A stretch of 64,000 nucleotides of DNA from Rhyacophila brunnea (GCA_022495005.1 JAGYXB010000687.1:744001-808000), one strand, 5' to 3'. Positions 46,945 through 58,775 are shown, counted from the first letter of the stretch. Notes: generated by a model not told the origin, from the letters alone. Made by a program: numbers and translations.

Positions 46945-47701
46945 CAGTGGTGGCTCGTCCATATGCACTATGGTACTGCAGCACCCCCAAGCAAATTGAG
47001 ACAAATGTAATATTATAAGGCAGCTCTCGTGGTGCAGTGGGTAAGGCGCTGGCCTTCTACCCGAGAGTTCTGGGTTTGATTCCCGGTCATGACAAAAACA
47101 TTTATGTGTTTTTATCAAAGCCTGGGTGTTTGTGATTGTTCAAAAATTACTAAAAACCACCTTGTACGAAAAAGTAAGGACATGGTTATTAATAATTCTA
47201 AAAAAAATGTAATATTATAATATACATAAATTATGTATGTACCTATATTATATGAAAATATCAACAGTATTAAGCGTGTAATCAGCTCGCCCCCGCATCG
47301 ATACATCCAATGTCCAATAATATTATCATACATCGCGGTAGGCACTTGATTTTACACAGTACCTACCGATTTCAATAGAATATTCTCGAGTGGGCGACGG
47401 AGGGGCACGGGCAGCGGTGCTCGCTCGGTGGTCAGACAGTCCGTTTTCAGTATTTCTCCGTTTCTGCGTCGCGTGAAGTGAGGAGAGCGAGGAAAGAAAT
47501 ATAGCTTATATAGAATTATTAACATTGTTAAAATTTATTTGTGCAAGCAATTTATGCAAAGTTCTTTATTTTAATTATTAATATAATTAATTATTTATAT
47601 TTAATTTTTATGTTACTAGTAAAATATAATCCAAATAAACATTCTTTTTATTTTTAATCAACTGCAGCACCCCCAAATATCTTATCCACGAGCCGCCACT
47701 G
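46945..47701. mobile_element. hAT element with 8-bp TSD, carrying a SINE
   Basis: Exact TSD gttatatg (46937-46944 and 47702-47709). TIRs are CAGTGGTGGCTCGT (left) and CAGTGGCGGCTCGT (right, inverted). A subterminal ctgcagcacccccaa occurs near both ends, directly on the left (46977) and again near 47663. Without the SINE and its TSD copy it is about 555 bp. The interior includes a GC-rich block (47390-47500) unlike the rest. No transposase ORF remains; the ORFs at 46906-47345 run across SINE and hAT junctions and are not genes. Confidence 0.92.
47019..47204 (+). mobile_element. tRNA-derived SINE, family 1, inserted in a hAT
   Basis: It is flanked by a 16-bp direct repeat aaatgtaatattataa (47003-47018 and 47205-47220). 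The head has a perfect A box TGGTGCAGTGG (47030-47040) and B box GGTTTGATTCC (47073-47083). The body (aaagcctgggtgtttgtgat, tgttcaaaaattact, ccaccttgtacgaaaaag, catggttattaataattc) ends in a poly-A run. Long identical TSDs and intact pol III boxes indicate a young insertion. Confidence 0.95.
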
Positions 47702-48179
47702 GTTATATGTATATTATAAGACAAATCCGGGGTCGCTAAAACGGATTAGTATAGATTAGTACGAAACTTACATCAATTAGAATATAATTTGTGTGATTAT
47801 AGTTGATCCGGAATCGGGACATTCCTATACAAATGCAGAAATACCTGAAGCAATCAAAACAACCACCGCATATTCAGGTATGTCGGGCAAATAGATTATT
47901 GCTTTCGATAATGCATCTTCCGTAGCATACAGCTGAGGTGTGTAGGAAATGCATATAATTACTATGCCCCGAGCGTAGAAAAGCCAGATTGATAAGGATT
48001 CCTGAATGACCATATACGGCGGTAGGTGACTGCCGGAACATCGTGATAAGATAGCGGCGCCTTCAGTTCCTACCTGAGTAATTAGATATTACTTTGAATA
48101 AATGTCAGGTGACAAACTTGTCGAGTCGTTTATGTTTTAGTCTGAGGAATAGATAAATTCTTTAGTAAAATATTATACG

Positions 48180-50100
48180 TATATTGAACATACATTACCT
48201 GAAAACACAAAAAATACGATAAAAATACGAAACTCAACGGTGGAGAAATACGCCGAATAAAAGAGTTTTGTGCATAATTAGAATCGCTACGACTGATATG
48301 TTACAAAGTTTGGTTTCGCGTAAATCTTGATAGACAATGGAAACCCACTCTTTCGAGTAGGTTTGGCGAGTCAACCAAACCATTGATAATTTTAAAAAGA
48401 AAATATTGATCAGATATAGAACGTCGACTTTCCATAGATGGTACCATAAAAGTTGCAGTGGTCGAAATAGAATTAGATAAATCATAACAGTAAGCTTCAA
48501 AATTGACGTGCCTATGAAATCGCTTTTGTACCGCTTCGAGACGATTTATGTATGTAACGTACTGTGGATTCCACACGACAGAAGCAACCTCAACTATGGA
48601 TCGAACATAATATGAGAAGTAAAGTACCTTCAAAACATCAGGTGATCTGAATGGTTTAGAGACCCGAAGAATAAAACCTAGTAATTTAATGCTTTATTGA
48701 TATTTTGTGTATTATATTAGATAGTGTTGATATGTGCGTTAAAATTCATCTTATTATCCATTATGACACCCAGGTCACGTATTTTTGAGCTGCGTTTCAA
48801 GGGTTAGTAAAATGCAGTGATTGATTTTATTGAAAGCTTTAGAAAAGTCCGTGTATATAGCGTCCACTTATGTTTTACTGCCCATATAATTAAGTATGAA
48901 ATCAGTGAATTTGATTAGGTTAGTTTCTACGGAGCGTCTCCTGAAAAAACCATGTTGATTTGGTGTGATGAAGTTACGTAGAGCTGCAAAAATATGGTTG
49001 GAAATGATCTTTTCTAACAATTTTCCGCAAACAGCAAGTTTGGATATCGGCCTGTAATTAGTAATTTCCCCACTTTTAAATATTGGAGTAATTAATGCTT
49101 TCTTCCATACATTAAGAAAATATCCGCTTTTAACAGAAATGTTAAATAAAATTGATAATGGGGAGGCCAATTCTTTTCCACAAGAAGCAATCAAAATGGG
49201 AGGAATACGATCAGAACCTGCGCCTTTATTTATGTATATGTTTTTAATGAACGAAAGAACTGATGACGGAGTGAATATTATTGAACTAATTATCATAGTG
49301 CTAACATCTTGCAAAACAGGTGTTTATAACGATGACGGAATAAATACAGATTTAAAATAGTCATTGAATAAATTACATATAAATTTGCCATCTGAAACAT
49401 TTTTTTCATCAAGGAGCATTTCACCGGGAATATTGGACCCATTGGATTTGGATTTAACGAATGACCAAAAACATTTCTGTCCGTAAAATGAAGTCTTCAT
49501 AGCATTTTTAGTAAGGCGTTTTTGCCTTTTTCTTAAAATGACAATGCTACTGTACTTTTTCCATTTTTTATGATACTTTAGTTTTTCATTTATAAGTTTT
49601 ATTAAGGGTTTAGAAAACCAGGGAGGATAACGATGACTTGGAGTTATGCATTTTTTCGGTACGTTAGTATCAATTAACTCCCAAATTTTAGCATATAAAC
49701 AAGCCGAGGCATCTTCCATATTCGTGTTTGGTAACATAATAGTTTCCCAAGATACTGCGGAGAGATCCTTTTTGAGTTTGGTATAATCGCAATTTTTAAA
49801 TAAATACTTTTTGGTTATACTAAAACTAATAATAAGGGATTTATGATGTGCATCTTCTGGAGTAAGGGGTGTTATACACGAGGTAACCACACAGTTACTG
49901 ATGCCAGAAATTACAAGATCAAGAATACGATTATTAATATTACATTTAGAGTTAAATTGATGCATGTTCGTGAAGGATAAAAAATCAGTTAAACTGGTGC
50001 AAAAAGATCGTTGTTCAGGATGAAGATAATTGACATCATCCGATGATGTCCAGTCTAAATTTTGAAGATTTTAATCTCCTACCATAATAAAAACTTTATC
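48180..50100 (-). mobile_element. Jockey-like LINE, 5'-truncated and internally deleted
   Basis: Minus-strand order is: end of the endonuclease domain (50100-49900), connector (49900-49324), RT fingers and palm motifs (49314-48808), an internal deletion, then RT thumb and C-terminal region (48785-48240). Everything upstream of the last third of the endonuclease is missing. No TSD or poly-A tail is clear at 48180. Stop codons and frame changes show it is dead. Confidence 0.88.
48234..50100 (-). pseudogene. Endonuclease-RT polyprotein relic lacking the YADD catalytic box
   Basis: The endonuclease end shows VGD*NLQNLDW (GDFN with Phe turned to stop, about 50070) and NNRILDLVIS. The connector runs in one open frame to 49324 (213 codons from the internal ATG). 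The RT frame has KGAGSDRIPPILI, WKKALITPIFKSG, NYRPIS and QHGFFRRRSVETNL. It then has motif A as IYTDFSKAFNKINH (48808-48860, catalytic Asp kept). The sequence then jumps to IRDLGVIMDNKMNFNAHIN (about 48725-48785), which in intact jockey-like proteins lies after YADD. The intervening palm segment with YADD is deleted. The thumb follows at 48633-48301 (VLYFSYYVRSIVEVASVVWN), then a final frame shift to NISVVAILIMHKTLLFGVF. Confidence 0.88.
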
Positions 50101-50704
50101 AGTATGAGAATAGTTTATGGTATGAATCCGTATAACATAACCATTAGTGTTGCGCCAATCTGTGCATTAGCCAATTATGCTACGAGCCTCCTATATAATG
50201 ACAACAATAATTGAAACTAGTAGATGAAAATGTTTATCAAATTAAGTTATATTGACTATCGGTTTTTGTGTATTATTAAATCAAGGAATATTAATTACCC
50301 TAATTATTAACCGACGCCTGGCTCTCGCCAAATATTTTTGGTTATAACGGCTACTTGAACTTCGTATTTTTTTTTTCAATATGAATTTTTCTAGTGGGTA
50401 TATATCTGACGTGTTTTTAAGTTATGTATGTTCAATATAATATGGAATGTTACATTCTCAAAATCTTATGAATTATTCATTGAATACCTTTAAGAAATGA
50501 TCTATTATACGTAGGTATACAGTAAATGAACTAAGGTTTGACTAGATACATAGCTCGAAGAATCGCTAGACAAATTTAGTCATCTAGCGGTAACAAAGAG
50601 GTCGAGAGCTATGAACCGCTGAATCGTCGAAATAGGTCAGTTTTTCAAAAGTAGGTACATGGTACCTAAAACATCTTGGAAAAGCCTTCAATCAGCAGTG
50701 GATA

Positions 50705-51535
50705 GATCGACACTCATGTAACGGGTAAGGAGCAGTGACATCCCGTGGGGGTAAGCAGATCGAGCGTCGCTTAGGGACGGCAGTTACCCAAAGGGCGGCA
50801 ATTCGAGAACAATTACTCGGTATATATATAAATAGCTTCATGTACTTAATAATAATGGAAATAAGAGAGATTTTCTTTTCGAGTTTGCGATGTCTAGTTT
50901 ACTTCCGTTGTCCTTGGACGTCACATTTCTGGTGAACAGTAATGACAAGTGCATACCTAATTTAAAATGTATCCAAATATGTTTGCCAGTCACTCACGAG
51001 TTTTGGAAGTTGTCAAGTGTATTTTTAAATGTACCTCTTTGAAACCGTAGACTCATAATATTGTCTATTGAAGCAGAGATGGCATTTAAATTAGATTTAG
51101 TGGTAGGTATATATATTGTTAGTAATGTATCCATATAACACATTTCTTAGATATTGGAGTCATGAAAGGATGATATTATAAAGTACTGTGTATAAAAAAT
51201 GTGGCGGCATTTTGGCATTCACTGCCTGGGGGCGGCATTTTGTCGAGTGACGTAACTGGTAAGCAGTAGCAGGGAACCGATCTCAAGGAATAATCCGGGA
51301 TAAACAAAAACACGTGTCAAGAATACGTCATACGTCTAATATCTAATACTGATAACTGCTTTCGGTTTATGCATTGATACTCATTTAATATTGGTATATT
51401 ACACACACTATTGCACGTGCATAATGCATGTTTCATTTTCATAGGACACTCAACATTCAAAACCGTGCATCAAAATATAGTGTATTGAATATTGTCTAGT
51501 GTAATACTATTATTTATCATCTGTTCTGTGTCGAC
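50705..51535 (-). repeat. Interspersed repeat R20, copy 2, split by a hAT
   Basis: Read inverted, 51535-51267 matches 20740-21110 (cacagaacagat, gagtgtcctatgaaaatga, gcattatgcacgtgcaatag, cccggattattccttgag). The match resumes beyond the hAT with ccttacccgttac near 50730-50715. It is empty at the position of the Harbinger-type MITE (51399-51401). Just left of the repeat, 50690-50715 reads like a LINE end (GKAFNQQWIDRHS). Confidence 0.78.
50733..51258. mobile_element. Non-autonomous hAT element, family with CAGTGACGTCCC ends
   Basis: Near-exact 8-bp TSD: gtaaggag (50725-50732) and gtaagcag (51259-51266), one mismatch. Left end CAGTGACATCCCGTGGGGG; right end inverted CAGTTACGTCACTCGACAAA. Internal words ggtaagcagatcgagcgtcg, gatgtctagtttacttccgt and ggcggcattttgtc are shared with 55409-55687. 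The 66-codon ORF at 50735 is not a gene; its start lies in the TIR. Confidence 0.85.
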
Positions 51536-53084
51536 ACTACTAATGAGGATTATATTGACATTATAATATAATGCTAAAATACTACAGTTTTAAATATTAT
51601 CTTGGTGTTTTTATATAACTTATTTCTCAAAATATTAAAAAAATATACTTGGTAGATGTTGTTTTCTAAATATACATAACATGTACCGATATATCACTTG
51701 GCATTCCTCGCATATAAAAAAATACTTTACAGCACGTGTTCACTCACGTAGTTTATCAAATAGTTAAAGAACCGGCAATGTACGTTCACATTTTGTTTTT
51801 TTTTTTAACAATTCTTTTTAAAACAATCGATCTCCTATATAATTATGAATCATGAGAATGTTTGATATCAAGATGTATGACATTATGGCAAGCGGCCGGA
51901 TTGTATTACGATGATTCCATGCAGAGAAGTGAATTGTATGATTTGAAATGCGACTGTAGCATATTCACGCATCTCACCTGAACAAATTAGTTGAATTGTT
52001 AGGTTAGCAGCTCTTTTACCTAAGTCTAAAAAAATCAAAAAATACGATAGTCTCACCAAATTATATCGTTTGTCCCATGGGAGATTTAGACCCTGTGAAC
52101 GATCTGCTTTGAAGATGGTGGCTGAGATCGGTCGTCGCTTTACCGATAAAACAGGTGAGTGTCGTTCAACTGCGTACCTGATACAGCGAATAAGCATATA
52201 AATCCAAAGAGGTAATACATTTGCTGTTTTTGGGTACTCTTGAGGTACCTATCCAGGAAACTGGAGGATACCTATATTCTGTATAGGTACTATATAATAA
52301 TATGTAATATATATACTTATAATTTAATTTTACAAATTATATCACTGCTATTTTTTATAATTTTTTATTATTAGTGTATATCAATATATTATAAATTCCC
52401 CATATAATTCTCAATGTAATCAATGATTTAAATAAACCAAAGTTAATCAAAATAATTACAAGATAAAAAGAACTTTTTATATGCCACGTTTTAAAATTTT
52501 CTGTTGAATCATATAAACTTGACAATTCTATGTAAGTATTAATAATTTAGGACAAATAGGGCAATTGTCAACAAATCATTTTTTTTTGCTATTTTGCAAC
52601 AAACAAACAATTAATATAGAATACTGAAATGTCATTTTGATTTCTATAGTAACGCACGTATATATTAATAATTTAGTTGCTAGGACCACCCCTAGCAACC
52701 AATAATAGTGGATTGGATTACGGATTTCTTCCGAAATAACTTTTCATACAAAACAGAATTAACTGAAAATGAATTCAATTCTACTTACAGATGGCTAAAA
52801 GTATTAAAAGAATGCATTGACATCGTGTTCTGATATATTCTAAAAGTTTCAAATGTTTAGCTAGTCGGGAAGTTAGTTAAACATCGATTGCAAGATTTGT
52901 ACTAGATAAACAACCACCGGACAAACAAGAATACGAGCTAAGAAAAACGTGGTAAAAAAATTCTACTCTTATAATATAAAAATATAAGCTAAAGAGCTAC
53001 AATCTACAAAGTTTTTCTGTCCCGCTTTTTTGCCTATTTACCGTATACCAAGTGATATCCGTAACAATACATTTTATAACTTAG
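51536..53084. other. No gene recognised; one unassigned ORF
   Basis: The minus-strand ORF at 51883-52197 (104 codons, with FKADRSQGLNLPWDKRYNL) is one of the less low-complexity ORFs here, but I cannot assign it. No splice or promoter context supports it. The remainder is AT-rich. Confidence 0.25.
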
Positions 53085-53425
53085 AGCACAACGTGGTATG
53101 GAGAGGTGCATGCTGGGCATAACGCAAAAGGACAAAAAGAGGAATGAGTAGATAAGGGAACAAACAAGGGTCTGCGATGTAATAGAGTTTGCTAAAAACC
53201 TCAAATGGAAATGGACTGTGACACATATCTCGAAGAAAAGACCATAGTTGGAAAATTTTTGTCATGAAGTGGTACAAAACGTCAGCAAGGTAGACCTAGA
53301 GGCTGCTGGATCGATGAAATGATAAAGTTCTGCGGAAGTACGTGGCAACGCAACGCACAGGACCGAGAGAAGTGGAATCAGCTTGGAGAGGTCTTCATCC
53401 AGCAGTTGATAGATTCAGGCTGATG
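53085..53425 (+). pseudogene. LINE ORF2 C-terminal tail (degenerate)
   Basis: QRGMERCMLGITQKDKKRNE, a stop, then IREQTRVCDVIEFAKNLKWK, frame-shifted remnants, and a final CWIDEMIKFCGSTWQRNAQ, DREKWNQLGEVFIQQLIDSG, stop, with a TGATGATGATGAT tail ending at 53432. The motif order matches the fragment at 45661-45994, so both are 3' ends of one LINE family. The ORF called on the opposite strand is a shadow. Confidence 0.82.
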
Positions 53426-53433
53426 ATGATGAT

Positions 53434-55400
53434 ATTTTATAACAATGTGGGGGCGGTCCGGCACCTATTCCAAACTCTATACAATGTTCTTTAAAAAAAC
53501 TTGCCTGTTAATGACGGTCAATCTGTAACCTCTAGTAATATATTCTGAATGTACGGTTTTCAGATGGAAATTTAAAAAAAACATGAGTTCCTACCGTCGA
53601 TTTATTTTTCGAGATAATGTGATGTGGGTTCAAGCGATACGTAAAAAATATATTTCTTTAAATACGGTTACAATGTTTCAAACAAAAAGAAAAGAATGAC
53701 ATTGTGGTAATTAATAAAATATATAATATAAATATACCTTAATATATAATACGAATAAAAGCTTAATATTTTACCACGATTAAGAATGTGAATTATATTT
53801 ATAGTCCCCATATTAAAACATAATTACACCTTACACCGCAATAAAATTAATCGGCGTAGAAGTCTTTTGAAAAACATTTTTTTTAATTATCTGATCTAAA
53901 GCACGAATCATCTATAAAGAATATTGAAAAATGTATATCATCTAAAAGTTATATCGTAATAATAATATGTCGTATGCAGGTACGAGTAGGTATATTGCAC
54001 TTGGCGCTAGCATATACGAGTATAATTTATATTCGTATATAAAGCGGGTATAAGCTATAAAAAAACGTTCACTATTATATTTTAATGCTTTCTAATCGTA
54101 TATCTGACACTGAAATTAAAAGTATTTTATTGTTAAAAAAAAAATATATTATTATGGTAATATAAATTATATGAGATTGTTTGAGATTTTCCGACAACTC
54201 TTACAGCTGTGGTGTAAACTAATAATAAATCTATTTTTATTATTCATCGATCTTTAAACAAAACAAACTGTAGCATCTTGCACCTTGAATGATATTGGTA
54301 CACTTTCTCAATATTGATTATTATAACTGTCCAATAACCTGAACACATTTTCCATGTAAGCTACATTTCAAAAAATATACACCAATGTATTATTTAAGAA
54401 ATGTATACGCGTCATTAGATTCATATGGATTTAAAATGTACTTCCATAAAGAAGTATGCAATTCACTGACTCAAAATACATTGTATAATTTATAGGCAAC
54501 TATAAATATTATAACTGGATTTCACAGATACTTATATAGTCAAATTAATTAAGTCAATTATATATGTATTTTTTGCTATTTCGTTAGCTACATTCTATAG
54601 TAAGTTATAGTACCGTAATAATAATAAAAAGTACCTAATCATTGGTTGAATAACTATATATTTTAAATGGGATGGAGTCAATCTTTGTAATATACATGTT
54701 ATAATACGATTATTCAAGTTATACGGGACATTGACATAATGTCCTCCGATTTTCTTACAATTAATTCCGTTGTTTAAATCTATATTAAAATCAAGTTAAA
54801 AATAACTATACTTTGCTTTTTCAATAATTATTTATCGAACTTTATTCTTCTCACTCTATTTCTACATAAAAAGATCTTTCAGTATCAAATTTTCACGATC
54901 CTCGATGTTGCTTGTATCATTCCCAAATAAAATGTTGCAATTGCATGCTTGACTTTATCGAGTGCTTTCGGCTAGCATTAAAATAAGTGGAACAAGCAAA
55001 TAGTACAATGTAGGCGGATAAAAGCTCGAGAGACGAGAACTATGTGAGAGCTTTTACTGAGCGTTATTTTCAATCATTTTGTTCTCAGGTGATGCGATAG
55101 TCATAATGGGACCCGCATTTCAATAGTCTATTGAAATAGAGCTTCTAAAACCCGAACAAATCGAGTACTGGCTATTAAAAATAAATTTAATAAAATAATT
55201 CATAAAATGTATATAATAACAATATATTTTATCGATATAATCCATTCTTTATTTTTTGGTGTTCTAACAGATCGGAAATTTTATATTGTATTTAAAATGA
55301 TAGATATACAGGAATCAAGAATGGTTAACATGTATTTTTAAGTCATCAATATAACTTGAAACATCAATACTATTGATTGAATCCATGTTTGTCTAGGATA
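53434..55400. other. No gene recognised
   Basis: AT-rich with no terminal repeats or protein-like ORFs. A short inverted pair agctcgagagacgagaacta...agagctttta near 55025-55058 is the only local structure and is weak. Confidence 0.45.
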
Positions 55401-55408
55401 CATACAAA

Positions 55409-55687
55409 TAGTGACGTCCCTAGACAAAATGCCGCCCAACTTTTTAAACAATATTTTTTATCATCCGTGCACGTGTCATTTCTGGTCACCATGGACGTCG
55501 AAGGGCAACGGAAATAAACTAGACATCGCGTACCCGACAAAAAATACAGTCCTGTTGAACCTGTTATGTTTATTAATACGTCATTTTGTTTCCAACCTGT
55601 GAGCTGATTTTCCTCGATTTGACACCCTTCGAGTAACTGCTGCCCCCAAGCGACGCTCAATCTGCCTACCCCTACGGGACGTCACTG
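55409..55687 (-). mobile_element. Short hAT-like MITE, CAGTGACGTCCC family
   Basis: Read inverted it begins CAGTGACGTCCCGTAGGGGT and ends ...gtctagggacgtcacta, so the TIRs share GTGACGTCCC. Flanks catacaaa and catactga agree at six of eight positions, a possible decayed TSD. Its interior is an internally shortened version of 50733-51258. The 96- and 63-codon ORFs across it are shadows. Confidence 0.8.
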
Positions 55688-55744
55688 CATACTGAGGATG
55701 TATCTGAAGGGTACAATATTTTTCAAGTCGTCTGAATTCTAATC

Positions 55745-56155
55745 ATAATTTATGGCACTACAGCCCTTGGCAGGTCTTGGCCTCCTTCAAAAACTTCCTC
55801 AATCCTGGACGGATCCAATGCCGACATTCTCCAATTGCTTTGACTAAGCATTTTTAATTCTCCCATATTATCCACGCCGTCCAGCCATCCCAATTTTGGT
55901 CGTCCAGATCTTCTCAAGTCATCGGGGGTTGCGTTATTAGCTTGCTTCACCGGTATATCCTCCGGCATTTTATGCACGTTGCAGATTCGGCGCAGTCTAT
56001 ACATTTTCATATGCCACGTATTCTTTTTGCCCCCATAAAGTGTGTACAGCTCCTCATTACACCTTGACCTCCAAATGCCACATTGTTGAACATCACCAAA
56101 GATTCTTCTCAAAGCTCTCCTTTGAATTATAATAGCTTGGGAAAGCTATTCAGCG
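55745..56155 (-). pseudogene. RTE-like LINE reverse transcriptase C-terminus
   Basis: The 120-codon frame reads MRRIFGDVQQCGIWRSRCNE, ELYTLYGGKK, then MYRLRRICNVHKMPEDIP, RRSGRPKLGWLDGVD and a short tail ending GGQDLPRAVVP. This follows the motif order of the RTE fragment at 33500-34129 (LRR(V/I)FG, W..R.N.ELY.LY, GRP.L.WLD). Upstream open sequence to about 56155 gives IIIQRRALRRIF in frame, so the ATG is internal. A gccataaattatg end lies at 55745. The clade is the same, the subfamily different. Confidence 0.85.
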
Positions 56156-56774
56156 TACCTACATAATGTGCAAGATTCAGTACGATACCGAAACTTCCTA
56201 ATTACATTAAAGACCTGATATCTAATCTACAATGTACGGAGCCAAAATATATTAAAATAAAGCTAGGAATCGAAAAATATTTAATAAGCTACAAGTGGAT
56301 TGCAGTTTATTTTGTAGCAAAATTTACACTAACTACCTATATCCCCTACATCAAAAACCGCAGGTTTATTAATATTTTTAACTCAATTTCAGATATTCTC
56401 AGTCAATTCTATAAACTATTAATTAAATGTACAGATATTAGAACGATAGACTCTGAATTTGTTACAAATGGATGAAAGTGGGCGTTTTTCTACTGGAAAT
56501 AAGCTTCACACATTAGGTATAATAGTACTTACCTAGTAACTAATAACTATAGGTAGATACTTAGGCTTCTTAAATAAATGATTAAATTTATATTCTTGTT
56601 ATGCATCTGAAGTAGATACTTTAATACTATAATATTTTTATTATATCATAACTATCGTTATAATTTTTGAACAAAAAATTCTTTTGCCTTTAAAATGTGT
56701 TAGTATAATTATTAACATCTTTAAATATTGTACCAGATAATAACTATGTGCATTTAAAGCGGGGTAACCCGGTC
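56156..56774. other. No gene recognised
   Basis: AT-rich with no supported features. Confidence 0.5.
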
Positions 56775-57031
56775 CAATAGGTCTATTCTGTACACAATGC
56801 GGCTATCAACCGATAGTTTACCATATTTATGTATTGAGGATATTTTAGCTCTGTTAACTTTTAGAGCGAGAGTTGATTGGGAGCGAGATTTGCGAGACAG
56901 TTTTGACAGCTTAGACGGTTAACTTATTGTAAAAAATTACCTCAATACATAAATATAATAAACTACCGTCGATAGCCTTCGATAGCCTTCGATAGCCGCC
57001 GATCCGCCTTGTGTATATAATATACCCACTT
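56775..57031. mobile_element. Inverted-repeat MITE, family M, copy C
   Basis: Ends CAATAGGTCTATTCTGTACA and, inverted, AAGTGGGTATATTATATACA, diverged from copies A, B and D. The right half matches copy A closely: gagcgaga...cagttttgac, cggttaacttattgtaaaaa, tacctcaatac, aactacc. Near the right end cgatagcctt is repeated in tandem three times (56968-56997), ending in cgatagccgcc. Confidence 0.75.
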
Positions 57032-57555
57032 ATTAAACTAAGTGGAATAAGTACTAAATAATATTGGGGCTTATTTTAATTATTTTCTACTAATATTTAC
57101 TATCATTGGTCGCACCGATGTATCTATAGTCTATGGTCGCACCACAGTTTTTGAAGTTGATGTCCATATAGCTCTAAATCGTTTTACGGTTTAACATAAA
57201 ACCTGCATCTTTACGACGAGGCGAGTACAATGCGCAGTCAAACTGCACCATGGTTCGGCTTACTCGTTAAATTTTCTCATTACCAACTTGCTGGTGCATC
57301 TCTCATCTATTGCGTCGCTATCACTCTGCTCACTCAAAAATCAAATGGGTGACAACGGCCAACATTTCATTCATACACAGTCTTGAATTTTGTGACGATT
57401 ATTGTTCTAATTCTGAATCGCATCTTTCATAAAATACGTATTCCAGAAACAACCCAAAGGGGTATCGTTTAAAGTGAAAATAATATTACGACATAATTAC
57501 ATAACATATTATTATGTTTCTCTAGATTTCCTAGTTATAAAACTTGCATTTAGAT

Positions 57556-58375
57556 CAGTGATTACCAAACGATCGCTTGCGAGCTACCGGTAGCTCGCGT
57601 AAGATATTTTATCATATTTATAAATTTTCTATTATTTATTTATTATTGGACTTTAAGATGAAATATTTCTCGAACTAAGTTCATCAGATCTGTATCGCCT
57701 GTCGTCTCAACGGAAAAGTATACAATTTTGCTCAGAATTGCGCTCAAAATGAAGGCATTGTTTTGTTCTAATGAGTGAATCAACGTTTTCCACTATGAAG
57801 GTGGTTTTTTTTTTTTTTAGAATTATTAATAACCATGTCCATGCTTTTTCGAACAAGGTGGTTTGTTAGTAATTTTGAACAATCACAAACACCCAGGCTT
57901 TGAGAAAAACACATAAATGTTGTTGTCATGACCGGGAATTGAACCCAGGAACTCTCGGGTGGAAGGCGAGCGCCTTACCCACTGCACCACGGGAGCCGCT
58001 TATGAAGGTGGTTAAAAGTAAATATAGAAACAGACTCACATATGTAGGTACATCTTGATAATTGCATTCGGGTGGGAATGATAAGGTACTCACCGAAAAT
58101 TGATGCCATTCTTTTCACTAATCATTTTTACTTTTACTCACACTTATTTCAAGATATTTTTCAATTATTATTTTGTTTATAAATAAATAATAAAGTTTAA
58201 TTTTATGTTTTATTGGAAGTCTGATATCCTAATTTATTATAAATAATATTATGTATGGTACAATAAAAGACGATGATAAAAAAATATAAAGACGGAATAT
58301 ATTGTACAAGTAGCTCACTAGACAATTTCAATTTCTGAAAGTAGCTCACATGCGTATTGAGTTTGGAATAGGAGA
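57556..58375. mobile_element. Old hAT-like element carrying a SINE
   Basis: The left end CAGTGATTACCAAACGATCG is followed by cttgcgagctac. The right end, inverted, reads tattccaaactcaatacgc followed by atgtgagctac, an imperfect TIR. The subterminal word tagctcgc / gtagctcac occurs at both ends. No TSD survives, so this is old. The interior outside the SINE is AT-rich and non-coding. Confidence 0.65.
57807..58000 (-). mobile_element. tRNA-derived SINE, family 1, 13-bp TSD
   Basis: Exact TSD tatgaaggtggtt (57794-57806 and 58001-58013). Read inverted it starts GCGGCTCCCGTGGTGCAGTG with an intact A box, then a B box GGTTCAATTCC, the family-1 body (aaagcctgggtgtttgtgat, accaccttgttcgaaaaag, catggttattaataattc) and a poly-A tail (the T run at 57805-57818). 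It is a clean, fairly young insertion. Confidence 0.95.
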
Positions 58376-58566
58376 TAGTTTTATTAACATATAGGTAGAT
58401 ATTTTTTCTTTTATGTGGATTAAATTTTCTTCATATTTTTATCTGATGCACCTCACATAATGTAATTTGTTTTTTTAACTTAAACATTTTCTTTCCTTTA
58501 TAGGGCCATATTTTATCTTTTGGAGAATCATAATATATTTGGCGACGTCTTTAGGAACTCATTATT

Positions 58567-58775
58567 GTAGGCCTCGTAGTCCAATGCGTAAGGCACTGGT
58601 ATCTCATCCGGGGGCTCTGGGTTCGATTCGTTACAATATAGTTATATAGTTTTTTTTTTCAAAACCTGGGTGTTTATGTGATTGATTTACTTCTACTACT
58701 GGTTCACTTTACTCCTCCCCTACTATAATTTGGCATCATGGCCTGTTATAGTGTAGTTATTCATCAATATTATTT
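58567..58775 (+). mobile_element. tRNA-derived SINE, family 2, longest copy
   Basis: Head gtaggcctcgtagtccaatg, then cgtaaggcactgg, with B box GGTTCGATTCG (58620-58630). The body has aaaacctgggtgttta and the terminal ggcatcatggcctgttatag block also seen near 8998. The 3' boundary is unclear and there is no TSD. Confidence 0.7.

Noticed and set aside
47019..47104. Possible genuine tRNA gene (good A and B boxes)
   Set aside because: The 3' part does not fold into an acceptor stem, a long body and poly-A follow, and a 16-bp TSD flanks it, so it is a SINE.
55370..55660. 96-codon minus-strand ORF
   Set aside because: It lies within a hAT-like MITE and its start codon is in repeat sequence; the related 50.7-kb element does not keep the frame.
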